From: Marifrigoribacter sp965178585
GTDB taxonomy: Bacteria; Bacteroidota; Bacteroidia; Flavobacteriales; Flavobacteriaceae
Direction of reading: 5' to 3'
Length of the DNA: 64,000 bases
NCBI GenBank assembly: GCA_965178585.1
Contig: OZ238267.1
Coordinates: 1,612,001-1,676,000, forward strand
This document shows, piece by piece, positions 15,749 through 24,496 of the stretch (within the stretch, counting starts at the first letter, position 1; every line of letters starts with the position of its first letter). Below the pieces are notes generated by a model that saw only the letters and a program-made list of their open reading frames with translations, ran no database searches and had not been told where the DNA came from. The position numbers and the translations under genes were made by a program.

Positions 15749-16654
15749 ATGTTAAATATTGAAAAATATGGAGCAATAGATATTGGTTCAAATGCAATAC
15801 GATTATTAATAACAACAGTTATTGAACAAAAAAATAAAGAAACAAAATTTAAAAAAACTTCATTAATCCGTGTCCCAATAAGACTTGGCGCCGATGTATT
15901 TACAAAATGTGAAATATCCGATGTTAATTTTGATAGAATGGTTGATTCATTAAATGCATTTAAATTATTAATGAAAGCACATAATATCGTTAAATATAGA
16001 GCTTGTGCTACTTCAGCAATGCGAGAGGCTACAAACGGAAAAGAAATCACTGAAAAACTATTAAAAGAAACAGGAATTAATATTGAAATTATCGATGGTG
16101 ATGATGAAGCAAAAATTATTGCATCTACAGATTTAAAGACTTATTTAGTTCATGACAAAACATTTCTATATGTTGATGTAGGTGGAGGAAGTACAGAATT
16201 GACAATATTTTCAGAAGGTAAAACAGTTATTTCACGATCGTTTAAAAACGGTACGGTACGATTAATTAATAACTTAGTTGATGAAAGTATGTGGCAAGAA
16301 ATGAAAAACTGGATTAAAGAAAATACCAGCAAATATAATCACATTACATTATTAGGGACTGGAGGGAATATAAATAGCACCTATAAATTTAGTGGTATAA
16401 AATTAGGCACTCCTATGAGTTATAAGTATTTAATTGAATATTTTAATGAAGTTAGCTCAATGTCTTATGAAGATAGAATTTCAAAATTAAACATGAATCC
16501 TGACAGGGCAGATGTTATTATACCAGCCTTGAGAATATATATATCTGCTATGAAATGGAGTGGAGCAGAGGAGGTTTATGTTCCAAAAATTGGCTTAACT
16601 GATGGAATTATTCGAAGTTTATATAATGAGAAGTTAAAAAGGTTAACACTTTAG
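15749..16654 (+). CDS. Ppx/GppA family phosphatase
   Basis: This 301-residue ASKHA-fold protein starts with GAIDIGSNAIRLLI, the phosphate-1 motif of the exopolyphosphatase/guanosine pentaphosphatase family, and has YVDVGGGSTELTIF (phosphate-2) and LLGTGGNINSTYKF. It is the short form of the family, without the C-terminal HD-like domain, so polyphosphate or pppGpp hydrolysis is possible but not proven. It is paired with sixA (3-base gap). No polyphosphate kinase gene is in the window. Its TAG overlaps the stop of miaE on the other strand. Confidence 0.88.
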   Translation: MLNIEKYGAIDIGSNAIRLLITTVIEQKNKETKFKKTSLIRVPIRLGADVFTKCEISDVNFDRMVDSLNAFKLLMKAHNIVKYRACATSAMREATNGKEITEKLLKETGINIEIIDGDDEAKIIASTDLKTYLVHDKTFLYVDVGGGSTELTIFSEGKTVISRSFKNGTVRLINNLVDESMWQEMKNWIKENTSKYNHITLLGTGGNINSTYKFSGIKLGTPMSYKYLIEYFNEVSSMSYEDRISKLNMNPDRADVIIPALRIYISAMKWSGAEEVYVPKIGLTDGIIRSLYNEKLKRLTL

Positions 16655-17232
16655 CCGTGAACAGTTTCTTTTTTACCTAAATCTTTCATGATTTCTGCTT
16701 CAAAAGTTAATAGTTCTTGCCATTTTTTATCTACTTCTTTTCGGTCACCATATTTTCTTGCAAAATTTAAAAATAACATATAATGTCCGGCTTCACTAGC
16801 CATAAGGCTTCTAAAAAACTCAGATAATTCTTTATCTTTCAAGTTATTGGCTAGGATTTTAAATCGCTCACAGCTTCTGGCTTCTATTAAAGCAGCATAA
16901 AGTAAACGATGCACTAATTGGTTAGTTCTGCTTCCTCCTTTTGGGAAAAAAGTTAGTAATTTAATTACATAATGATCTTTACGATCTCTTCCTAAGGTCC
17001 ATCCTCTATCAATAATAATGTTGTGAACCAATTCAAAATGACACATTTCTTCTTTTGCTAGGTTTGGCATTTCCTGAACTAATTCTGTATATTCAGGAAA
17101 TGAAACCATCAATGAAATAGCTGTAGAAGCAGCTTTTATTTCACAAAAAGCATGATCGGTTAAAATTTCTTCTATATTCTTTTCTACAACATTTATCCAA
17201 CGTGGATCGGTGGGTAATTTAAGTCCTAACAT
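16651..17232 (-). CDS. miaE: tRNA-(ms2io6A)-hydroxylase
   Basis: MiaE is a di-iron, oxygen-dependent enzyme that hydroxylates the isopentenyl side chain of ms2i6A37 in tRNA. The 193-residue, all-helical protein has metal-binding repeats: EIKAAS, EEMCHFELVH (ExxH), EARSCERF and SEAGHYMLF. FPKGGSRTNQLVHRLLYA is also characteristic. It lies 10 bases downstream of dnaX on the same strand and ends tail to tail with ppx, overlapping by 4 bases. Requirement for oxygen suggests an aerobic organism. miaA and miaB are not in the window. Confidence 0.93.
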   Translation of the reverse strand: MLGLKLPTDPRWINVVEKNIEEILTDHAFCEIKAASTAISLMVSFPEYTELVQEMPNLAKEEMCHFELVHNIIIDRGWTLGRDRKDHYVIKLLTFFPKGGSRTNQLVHRLLYAALIEARSCERFKILANNLKDKELSEFFRSLMASEAGHYMLFLNFARKYGDRKEVDKKWQELLTFEAEIMKDLGKKETVHG

Positions 17233-17242
17233 ATTGTTTTTA

Positions 17243-19027
17243 TTATAGTTCTAAACCCAATTCTTTTCGAAGAGTATCAATTAATGGGTTCTTCTCTTTT
17301 AGTTTTTCGTATTTCTCTAGAGGAGTATATGCATATTTTTTTTCGGCTGTTTCATTTACCTCAATCTTGATATCAATATTAAAATTTTGTAGCTTATCTT
17401 TTACAAATGAAAGAATGTCATGCTGAGCTCTTTCAACTTCAGTTTTTATAGTATTATTAGGATATACTAAATGAATTGAAGTTTCTTTTAGCGTAGGCCT
17501 TGACATAGAAAGGTGTGACAGTAAATTAAACTTTCCTTCTTTTTCAATCTTCAGACAATAATCTTTCCATACTATTTGAAAATCATTATCCGTAAATGAA
17601 TTTTTAGGCTGATCAATTTCATCAGGTTTATTATCATTAATAGTTTTTAATAATTCTTTCTTTTCTTTGATACTAGTCAATGAAAATGCCGACTTTTTTT
17701 TAACTCTGCTTGTTGGTATATTTAACTTTGCTTTTTTAACCTCTTCAATTACTTCTGGGGGTTTTTCTAAACTACTTTTTTCTTCATTGGAAGAATTATA
17801 AGTAGGTTCACTTTCTGAAACAGCAGGTTCTTCGGAATTAGCGTACTTTTCAACAGGGGCTTTATCAACTAATGATTTGTCAATTTTATAATGAGAAGGC
17901 GGAATAACAAAATTGGTAGTTTTTAAGTTTCCCTTTAAACTAGATTTTTTTTTTTCTTCTGAAGCTTCAGAATTAAATGTCAATGATGCTAATTGCATTA
18001 AGCAAAGTTCTACTAACAATCTCTGATTTCGACTTGTTTTGTATTTTAAATCGCAAGAATTTGCAATTTCTAATGCATCAATTAAAAATGAATGTGTAGT
18101 CTTCTTAGACTGTTCTAAATACATTTGTTTTACTTGGTCACCAACCTCCAATAAATGAATTGTTTCAGGGTTTTTGCAAACTAAAAGGTCTCTAAAATGT
18201 GAAGCAAGTCCCATAATAAAGTGATGACCATCAAAACCTTTCGATAAAATATCGTTAAATAATACCAATACACTTGGGATATTGTTTTGTAACAATAAGT
18301 CGGTTACTTGAAAAAAGTAAGTGTAGTCTAAAACATTAAGATTCTCAGTTACAGCTTCTCTAGTTAATTTATTTCCTGAGAAACTTACAACTCTATCGAA
18401 AACAGATAAAGCATCACGTAAAGCTCCATCTGCTTTTTGTGCGATAATATGTAGTGCGTCATCATCTGCATCAATTCCTTCGGACTTTGCAACTGAAGCT
18501 AAATGATTTTTCGTGTCTTTAACAGTAATTCTTCTAAAATCAAAAATTTGACAACGAGAAAGAATTGTTGGTATTATTTTATGCTTTTCAGTAGTTGCTA
18601 ATATGAATATTGCGTGATTTGGCGGCTCTTCTAGGGTTTTAAGAAAGGCATTAAAGGCAGCTGATGAAAGCATATGAACCTCATCTATAATATAAACCTT
18701 ATATTTTCCAACTTGTGGAGGAATACGTACCTGATCAATTAAATTTCTTATATCGTCGACAGAATTATTAGAAGCTGCATCCAATTCAAAAATATTAAAA
18801 GCAAAATCTTCATCTTCCTTTTCAGTACCGTCTTGATTAATTTTTTTTGCAAGTATACGAGCACAAGTTGTTTTACCTACACCACGAGGTCCTGTAAACA
18901 ATAAAGCTTGAGCTAAATGATCATTTTCGATTGCACTTTCTAAAGTATTAGTAATAGCCTGTTGCCCAACAACATCTTCAAAATGTTTTGGCCTGTATTT
19001 TCTGGCTGATACTATAAAATGCTCCAT
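17243..19027 (-). CDS. dnaX: DNA polymerase III subunit gamma/tau (no zinc module)
   Basis: DnaX is the clamp-loader ATPase of the replicative polymerase. The 594-residue protein starts MEHFIVSARKYRPK, the usual N-terminus, so I prefer this ATG over one 18 bases upstream. It has Walker A (GPRGVGKTT, about residue 44), Walker B (IIDEVHML), the SRC motif (ILSRCQIFDF) and a lysine-rich variable region (about 365-490) before the C-terminal domain. The four-cysteine zinc module normally inserted after Walker A is absent; only one cysteine (TTCARI) lies there. I see no A-rich slippery frameshift site with confidence. miaE follows after a 10-base gap. Confidence 0.95.
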   Translation of the reverse strand: MEHFIVSARKYRPKHFEDVVGQQAITNTLESAIENDHLAQALLFTGPRGVGKTTCARILAKKINQDGTEKEDEDFAFNIFELDAASNNSVDDIRNLIDQVRIPPQVGKYKVYIIDEVHMLSSAAFNAFLKTLEEPPNHAIFILATTEKHKIIPTILSRCQIFDFRRITVKDTKNHLASVAKSEGIDADDDALHIIAQKADGALRDALSVFDRVVSFSGNKLTREAVTENLNVLDYTYFFQVTDLLLQNNIPSVLVLFNDILSKGFDGHHFIMGLASHFRDLLVCKNPETIHLLEVGDQVKQMYLEQSKKTTHSFLIDALEIANSCDLKYKTSRNQRLLVELCLMQLASLTFNSEASEEKKKSSLKGNLKTTNFVIPPSHYKIDKSLVDKAPVEKYANSEEPAVSESEPTYNSSNEEKSSLEKPPEVIEEVKKAKLNIPTSRVKKKSAFSLTSIKEKKELLKTINDNKPDEIDQPKNSFTDNDFQIVWKDYCLKIEKEGKFNLLSHLSMSRPTLKETSIHLVYPNNTIKTEVERAQHDILSFVKDKLQNFNIDIKIEVNETAEKKYAYTPLEKYEKLKEKNPLIDTLRKELGLEL

Positions 19028-19125
19028 AGATTTGAATTCAAACAAATATAGAAATTGTCTGCTTTTTAAGGAGATTATTATGGCTCTTATTTTGTTCTTT
19101 TTATTAACATTCCATCAAAATAAAT

Positions 19126-19133
19126 TACATTTG
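19126..19133 (+). promoter_or_regulatory. -7 promoter box of rnpB
   Basis: TACATTTG matches TAnnTTTG and ends directly before the RNase P RNA 5' helix, as expected for a start about 5-7 bases downstream. No clear TTTG occurs 19 bases upstream. Confidence 0.55.
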
Positions 19134-19445
19134 CCCAGCAGACCGTCTCATCGTCTTAGTTTTAAAATTAAGGAGGAAAGTCCGGACACCATAGGGAAGC
19201 ATAGCGGCTAACAGCCGTCAATACATTTTACGTATTAGGACTAGTGCAGCAGAAAGAATGTACAGGTAATGCTGTAGTGAAACCAGGTAAACTCTATGCG
19301 GTGCAATGCCATGTAAACCTGTGCTTGAGGGTACCCGCCCAACGCAGGAGGGTAGGCAGATAAAAAATATTGGTAACAATACTTTTAGATAAATGATGAG
19401 AGTTAGCTTAGGCTAATACAGGATCCGGCTTATAGGTCTGCTTTT
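19134..19445 (+). ncRNA. rnpB: RNase P RNA, bacterial type A
   Basis: This is the catalytic RNA that removes 5' leaders from tRNA precursors. The conserved core is plain: GAGGAAAGTCCGGACACC near the 5' end, GCGGTGCAATGCC and a 3' core CAGGATCCGGCTTATAGGTC. The terminal helix P1 is formed by GCAGACC (19138-19144) and GGTCTGC (19435-19441). Length (about 310 bases) is normal for Bacteroidota. The T-rich 3' end runs into the stop codon of the convergent rsmD gene at 19446, so the two genes have essentially no gap. Exact ends are approximate. Confidence 0.95.
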
Positions 19446-19982
19446 TTACTTTTCAAAAAAACTAAATACAGAGCCACCATACCTTCTTGCGTCAGAAAAA
19501 TATTCGTTTTCTGATAGATCGGTATGTTTAGAGTGTTCTATTATTAAAAAACCACCAGTGTTTAGTAATTCTCTTTTAAAGGATTTTGAAACAATTTCTT
19601 CAAAATCAGATTGTTTTAAATCGTATGGTGGGTCAGCAAAAATAACATCGAAAGTAAATGGAGTGGTAGATAAATATTTAAAAACATCAGATTTTACTGT
19701 TTTTATTGAGAAATCTAATTCTTCAGAAATACTATTGATATATTTTACACATCCATAATGAGCATCTACAGATGTGATTTCTTCTGTCCCTCTTGATCCA
19801 AACTCAAAACTAATATTTCCAGTTCCAGAAAAAAGATCTAATAGAGAAATTTCTTCAAAATCTAGTCTATGAGTTAGTATATTGAAAAGAGCTTCTTTTG
19901 CGAAATCAGTGGTTGGTCTAACTGGCAACTTCTTAGGAGCCATTAACCTTTTTCCTTTATATTTTCCAGAGATAATTCTCAA
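19446..19982 (-). CDS. rsmD: 16S rRNA (guanine966-N2)-methyltransferase RsmD
   Basis: RsmD methylates G966 of 16S rRNA. The 178-residue protein opens MRIISGKYKGKRLMAPK, followed by RPTTDFAKEALFNIL, both signature stretches, then the SAM motif LLDLFSGTGNISFEFGSRG (about residues 47-65) and the catalytic DPPY motif (FADPPYDL, about 116-123). It is the last gene of a minus-strand run with the DUF3822 gene, which ends one base before its start. It abuts the 3' end of rnpB. Confidence 0.95.
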   Translation of the reverse strand: MRIISGKYKGKRLMAPKKLPVRPTTDFAKEALFNILTHRLDFEEISLLDLFSGTGNISFEFGSRGTEEITSVDAHYGCVKYINSISEELDFSIKTVKSDVFKYLSTTPFTFDVIFADPPYDLKQSDFEEIVSKSFKRELLNTGGFLIIEHSKHTDLSENEYFSDARRYGGSVFSFFEK

Positions 19983-20801
19983 TTATAATAATTTTAGTAT
20001 TAAATTTTGATGTAATTCACCATTTTTTGATAGTGTTATTCCTACATAATTGTTATAGAAGGTAACATTTCGAATGTAATTATATAGTAATTTATAATTA
20101 GCATCATCTTTAGCAATACTGCCAGAAATATATACATTAACCGTGTCAGGGTTTAACTTTAATTGTTCAAATGAAAATAAAATATAGTATATAAAATCTT
20201 CTGGAGTATTAAATTCATAACTATTACAAATTTGCAACTTCCTATTTTTAACTACAATAAAATCAAATATTTTTTCTGTTACATTTATATATACTTTTGG
20301 AAGATCATAATTCTTTTCCTTACCTAATAAAATGTGCTTGAGTAAAATGGTTGAAGAGTGGTAATAGCTAAAATTACCAAATCGATCAAATAAATAATTA
20401 TTTAAGTTTATAAATGGAATATAAACTACCGTTATATTTTCTTGCTCAATAGTATCAAATGCAATAAAATCGTTTGCTAATATTTTTGAATTAAATTTTA
20501 AATATTCACTAGCTTTTGAAGCATCAAAGAGGGTGGTGGGAACCAAACTGTATAAGCTAGTAGCATATATAACTACTACTTCTTTAAAGTCATCTTTAAG
20601 TTCCTCAATTTGATTAAAACTTAATTTTAAGCCTAATAGAAGTTCTTCCGGTGTAACTGAGTTATCGTATTTTTTTTCTGAATAATAGACAACTTCATTA
20701 TTGGTAATTATTGTTACTAAAAAAGAAAGTCCGGTCAATGATAATTGAACGGACAGTCTTTTATTTGAAATTTGATTTATATTATTTTTTTGGAGTGTCA
20801 T
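19983..20801 (-). CDS. DUF3822 family protein
   Basis: The 272-residue protein belongs to DUF3822, a family known essentially from Bacteroidota and commonly found next to rsmD. The alternating strand pattern (LSLTGLSFLVTII, VVVIYATSLYSLVPTTLF, VYINVTEKIFDFIVV) suggests an actin-like ATPase-fold relative, but I see no intact nucleotide-binding motif. I chose the ATG at 20799-20801; it overlaps the end of the upstream gene by 20 bases. A further in-frame start upstream (20837) would increase the overlap. The function is unknown; neighbourhood with rsmD hints only at co-expression. Confidence 0.8.
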   Translation of the reverse strand: MTLQKNNINQISNKRLSVQLSLTGLSFLVTIITNNEVVYYSEKKYDNSVTPEELLLGLKLSFNQIEELKDDFKEVVVIYATSLYSLVPTTLFDASKASEYLKFNSKILANDFIAFDTIEQENITVVYIPFINLNNYLFDRFGNFSYYHSSTILLKHILLGKEKNYDLPKVYINVTEKIFDFIVVKNRKLQICNSYEFNTPEDFIYYILFSFEQLKLNPDTVNVYISGSIAKDDANYKLLYNYIRNVTFYNNYVGITLSKNGELHQNLILKLL

Positions 20802-21531
20802 AAATTTTAGGCCAGTTTCCACTTGTATCAATATCATTCATAGAACCTACTCTAACAGTTGGACCATTGATACCATCTACAGAGATCAATTGATTTTCTT
20901 GATTTATTAAATCAGGATTCTGATCACTTAAAATTAAGCTTTTCGCTACACTAGCCTCAAAAACTGAATATAAAGACTCATTTTTTTCATATTTTCCAGC
21001 TTTCAATTCAAATTTTTCTCCTTTTGCTATATCCAATGGAATATTCATCATAGTTTTATAACGATCTGATGAACCAAATAATGAATCTTTTACAGAAGCA
21101 AATCTTAAAGTGTCAATAATGATCTCTTCTTTATAATACCCTCCTTTTTGAGCATCTAAACCAAATGCTTTGTTTTTTTCAACATCAGCATAACTAGTAT
21201 CACGTCTTTGAATAATTGCATATTTTGCAGTATCCAAAAATTGAACTAAACTATCAAAATCACCAGTAAATCTACCTTCAATTTCTTGATAAGCTAATTC
21301 AGAAACTCTAATGTCTTTTAGATTTTCAATAACTTTAGCATAACGAACCTTTTTTACTTTATTAAATTCTACAGGTCCAATGATCGATTTATAAAGACTG
21401 TATCCTAAAAATAGGATTACCACCCAAAGTATAATCGAAATAACAGGGTTTAGTTTAAGGGGAACAAATCTCTCCATTAAAACAGCCAATCCAATGCAAA
21501 TTAATGTGCCAAGTACTATATTTAAAATCAT
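20782..21531 (-). CDS. Conserved membrane protein of unknown function
   Basis: The 249-residue protein has two N-terminal membrane helices (about residues 2-19 and 30-48) and a long soluble part rich in charged residues. The soluble part (about 55-249) holds no enzyme motif I recognise and, given the short loop between helices, probably lies on one side of the membrane, most likely the cytoplasm. It is first in a run with the DUF3822 gene and rsmD and overlaps the former by 20 bases. This order recurs in flavobacteria as far as I know. Function unknown. Confidence 0.75.
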   Translation of the reverse strand: MILNIVLGTLICIGLAVLMERFVPLKLNPVISIILWVVILFLGYSLYKSIIGPVEFNKVKKVRYAKVIENLKDIRVSELAYQEIEGRFTGDFDSLVQFLDTAKYAIIQRRDTSYADVEKNKAFGLDAQKGGYYKEEIIIDTLRFASVKDSLFGSSDRYKTMMNIPLDIAKGEKFELKAGKYEKNESLYSVFEASVAKSLILSDQNPDLINQENQLISVDGINGPTVRVGSMNDIDTSGNWPKIYDTPKK

Positions 21532-21660
21532 AATTTATAAATGAGGATTATTTTTTTCTATTAAAATGCTTTAACGCAAATCTACAATTTTTTTTTAATC
21601 GTAAAAGTAATTTCCGAAAAAAACATAACTATCTTTAATGCCTCCAAGATTAAATATATA

Positions 21661-23085
21661 ATGGATACATCCAAATTCTACAGAGATTTATTAAAAGATT
21701 TTTCTCATACTCCTACAAATAAGCAAGATAGGGCACTTAATTTAATAGCTGATTACACTCAAAATGATAATTATAATGAATTATTTTTATTAAAAGGATT
21801 TGCAGGTACTGGAAAAACAACAATCGTTGGAACTTTAGTTAAAAATAGTTGGAAAATTAAGAAATCTGTAGTTTTGCTAGCTCCAACAGGACGTGCAGCA
21901 AAGGTAATAAGTAATTATTCCAAAAAGGAAGCATTTACTATTCATAAAAAAATATACTATCCAAAATCAAAAAATGGAGGCGGAGTAACTTTTACTTTAC
22001 AAAAAAATAAGCATCGAAATACTATTTTTGTAGTAGATGAAGCTTCTATGATTCCAGATAGTAGCCCCGACTCTTTACTTTTTGACAATGGATCGTTATT
22101 GGGAGACTTAATGCACTATGTGTATAGTGGTCATCAATGTAAATTAATTTTAATAGGAGATACTGCACAACTTCCGCCAGTAAAGTTGGATGTAAGTCCA
22201 GCTTTAGATAAAACTACATTGGAAAATTATTATGCCAAAAATGTGATTTCTATTGAATTGGATGAAGTAGTACGACAAGAAAAAGAAAGTGGTATACTTT
22301 TCAACGCTTCTGAAATTAGAGATCAATTAATAGATGGCTTTTATGACACTTTCAAGCTTCAGGAAGAAAATTTTCCAGATGTTATTCGTCCATTAGATGG
22401 TCAAGAATTAATGGATGCTTTAGAAGATTGTTATTCGAATTTAGGAAATGAAGAAACGGTTTTTATTGTTAGATCTAATAAAAGAGCATTTTTATATAAT
22501 CAGAATATTAGAACTAGGATACTTTATCAAGAACAGGAACTAGCAGTTGGAGACTATTTAATGACTGTTAAGAATAATTATTTTTGGGTAGATAGCAATA
22601 GTGATGCTGGTTTTATAGCGAATGGAGATATTATTGAAGTTTTAGAAATATTTAGTTTTAAAGAATTATATGGATTTAAATTTGCTAATGTTACTATTAG
22701 AATGATCGATTATCCTAATATGAAACCCTTTGAAACCGTTTTACTTTTAGATACTTTATCTTCTGAAACACCTTCATTAACCTATGAAGATTCAAATAAA
22801 TTATATCAAGAAGTAATGAAGGATTACGAGCATGAAACTTCAAAGTATAAGAAGTTTATGTCTGTAAAAAAGAATATTTATTTTAATGCCTTGCAAGTTA
22901 AATTTTCATATGCAATTACCTGCCATAAATCACAAGGAGGGCAATGGAATACTGTATTTGTTGAACAACCTTATTTACCAAACGGAGTTGATAAAGATTA
23001 TTTACGATGGTTATATACGGCCATAACAAGAGCTAAAGAAAAACTATACCTTATAGGCTTTAAAGATGAGTTTTTTGTAAATTAG
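21661..23085 (+). CDS. RecD/Dda-like superfamily 1 DNA helicase
   Basis: The 474-residue protein is a short SF1B helicase. It has Walker A (GFAGTGKTT, about residues 45-53), motif Ia (LLAPTGRAAKVI), motif II (VVDEASMI), motif III (GDTAQLPPVK), and a UvrD_C_2 end with SYAITCHKSQGGQW and YTAITRAKEKLYLIG. There is no RecBC partner nearby and no N-terminal RecD2 extension, so Dda-like or RecD-like 5'-3' unwinding in DNA repair is the best guess. The DUF4126 gene starts 4 bases after its stop and is probably co-transcribed. Confidence 0.88.
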   Translation: MDTSKFYRDLLKDFSHTPTNKQDRALNLIADYTQNDNYNELFLLKGFAGTGKTTIVGTLVKNSWKIKKSVVLLAPTGRAAKVISNYSKKEAFTIHKKIYYPKSKNGGGVTFTLQKNKHRNTIFVVDEASMIPDSSPDSLLFDNGSLLGDLMHYVYSGHQCKLILIGDTAQLPPVKLDVSPALDKTTLENYYAKNVISIELDEVVRQEKESGILFNASEIRDQLIDGFYDTFKLQEENFPDVIRPLDGQELMDALEDCYSNLGNEETVFIVRSNKRAFLYNQNIRTRILYQEQELAVGDYLMTVKNNYFWVDSNSDAGFIANGDIIEVLEIFSFKELYGFKFANVTIRMIDYPNMKPFETVLLLDTLSSETPSLTYEDSNKLYQEVMKDYEHETSKYKKFMSVKKNIYFNALQVKFSYAITCHKSQGGQWNTVFVEQPYLPNGVDKDYLRWLYTAITRAKEKLYLIGFKDEFFVN

Positions 23086-23089
23086 TTGA

Positions 23090-23644
23090 ATGGATTATAT
23101 TGAGTTAGGAATTAGTATTTGTTTGGGTATTGGTTTGGCAGCTGCAGTTGGCTTTCGTGTTTTTTTACCACTTTTAATTGTAAGTATTGCTGGACATTAC
23201 GATGTTATTCCTTTGAATGATAACTGGCAATGGGCTGGGAGTTTAGCTGCAATTATTACACTAGGTATTGCAACAATAATAGAGGTTTTAGGGTATTACA
23301 TCCCTTGGTTCGATAATTTATTGGATACAATAGCCATACCTCTTGCCACAGTTGCTGGAACAGCTGTGATGGTTGCTACTATGGCCGATTTAAATCCAGT
23401 TTTTACCTGGGCACTAGCAATTATAGCAGGTGGAGGAACCGCTGCTGTAATTAAAGGAAATGTCTCCGCAGTACGTCTAACCTCTACAGCTTCAACTGGT
23501 GGAATTGCAAACCCTGTAGTTGCAACAGTAGAAACAGGAAGCTCTACAGTGATGTCCTTATTATCTATATTTATAGCTCCAATTGCTTTTTTATTAACAT
23601 TGGGAATATTTTACAGTATTTATAAAATTTATAAAAAGCTATAG
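23090..23644 (+). CDS. DUF4126 family membrane protein
   Basis: The 184-residue, strongly hydrophobic protein has four or five predicted membrane helices rich in glycine and alanine (ICLGIGLAAAVGFRVFLPLL at the start; AIIAGGGTAAVIKGNVSAVR in the middle). This is the DUF4126 pattern. Function is unknown; a small-solute channel or transporter is possible but unsupported. The TRP-like pairing with an SF1 helicase is probably only operon convenience. Its ATG is 4 bases past the helicase stop. Confidence 0.8.
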   Translation: MDYIELGISICLGIGLAAAVGFRVFLPLLIVSIAGHYDVIPLNDNWQWAGSLAAIITLGIATIIEVLGYYIPWFDNLLDTIAIPLATVAGTAVMVATMADLNPVFTWALAIIAGGGTAAVIKGNVSAVRLTSTASTGGIANPVVATVETGSSTVMSLLSIFIAPIAFLLTLGIFYSIYKIYKKL

Positions 23645-23741
23645 AAAATAAGTTTTCTCAGTGATAATCTTTTTATTTTTGAACTTTAATTATGAGAATT
23701 TATAGTAATTTCAACAAAATATTTAATTTAGAATTTCTGAA

Positions 23742-24482
23742 ATGAAAATAATAGCAATGATTCCGGCACGATATGCTGCCACTAGATTTCCAGGAAAGTT
23801 AATGCAAGATTTAGGAGGAAAGTCTGTTATTGTTAGAACTTACGAATCTGCTAAAGCAACTCAATTATTTGATGAAGTTTATGTGGTAACCGATAGCGAT
23901 ATTATTTTTAATGAAATTACCTCTTATGGTGGATTCGCTATTATGAGTAAAAAGCAACACGAATGTGGAAGTGATCGTATCGCTGAAGCTATAGAAGATA
24001 TGGATGTCGACATTATTGTAAATGTTCAAGGTGATGAACCATTCACCACAAAAGAAGATTTAGAAAAAGTTCTTAATTTATTTGAAGGAGAAGATGCTGA
24101 CGAAATAGATTTAGCAACTTTAATGACACGAATGACAAACTGGAATGAGGTAAACGATCCAAATTTTGTGAAAGTTATTGTAGACAAAAATAACTACGCA
24201 TTATATTTTTCCCGTTCACCTATTCCTTATCCTAGAGATAGAGATATTCCTATGGAATATTATGAACATAAAGGAATTTATGCCTTTAGAAAAAAAGCAT
24301 TAATGGACTTTTACCGTTTACCTATGCGAAATTTGGAAGCTTCAGAAAAAATTGAATGCCTTCGCTATTTAGAATATGGTAAAAAGATAAAGTTAGCTAT
24401 TTCTACTACCCAAAATGCTATAGAAATAGATACTCCAGAAGATTTACTGAGAGCAAATAAAGTAATGAATAAAAATAATTAG
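23742..24482 (+). CDS. kdsB: 3-deoxy-manno-octulosonate (Kdo) cytidylyltransferase
   Basis: KdsB activates Kdo with CTP to CMP-Kdo for LPS core assembly. The 246-residue protein begins MKIIAMIPARYAATRFPGK, the CTP-binding start, and has NVQGDEPF (metal/nucleotide), YFSRSPIPYPRD and HKGIYAFRKKAL, all standard. The iron-type dehydrogenase KdnB is encoded 14 bases downstream. In Shewanella this neighbourhood marks a pathway in which KdsB activates 8-amino-Kdo, so the preferred substrate here may be that sugar. Substrate choice cannot be read from sequence by eye. Confidence 0.95.
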   Translation: MKIIAMIPARYAATRFPGKLMQDLGGKSVIVRTYESAKATQLFDEVYVVTDSDIIFNEITSYGGFAIMSKKQHECGSDRIAEAIEDMDVDIIVNVQGDEPFTTKEDLEKVLNLFEGEDADEIDLATLMTRMTNWNEVNDPNFVKVIVDKNNYALYFSRSPIPYPRDRDIPMEYYEHKGIYAFRKKALMDFYRLPMRNLEASEKIECLRYLEYGKKIKLAISTTQNAIEIDTPEDLLRANKVMNKNN

Positions 24483-24496
24483 TAATAAAAAATAAT

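Noticed and set aside
16150..16332. Reverse-frame open stretches inside ppx and many other genes
   Set aside because: They lie antisense to well-identified genes, have no family resemblance and no promoter, so they are chance frames.
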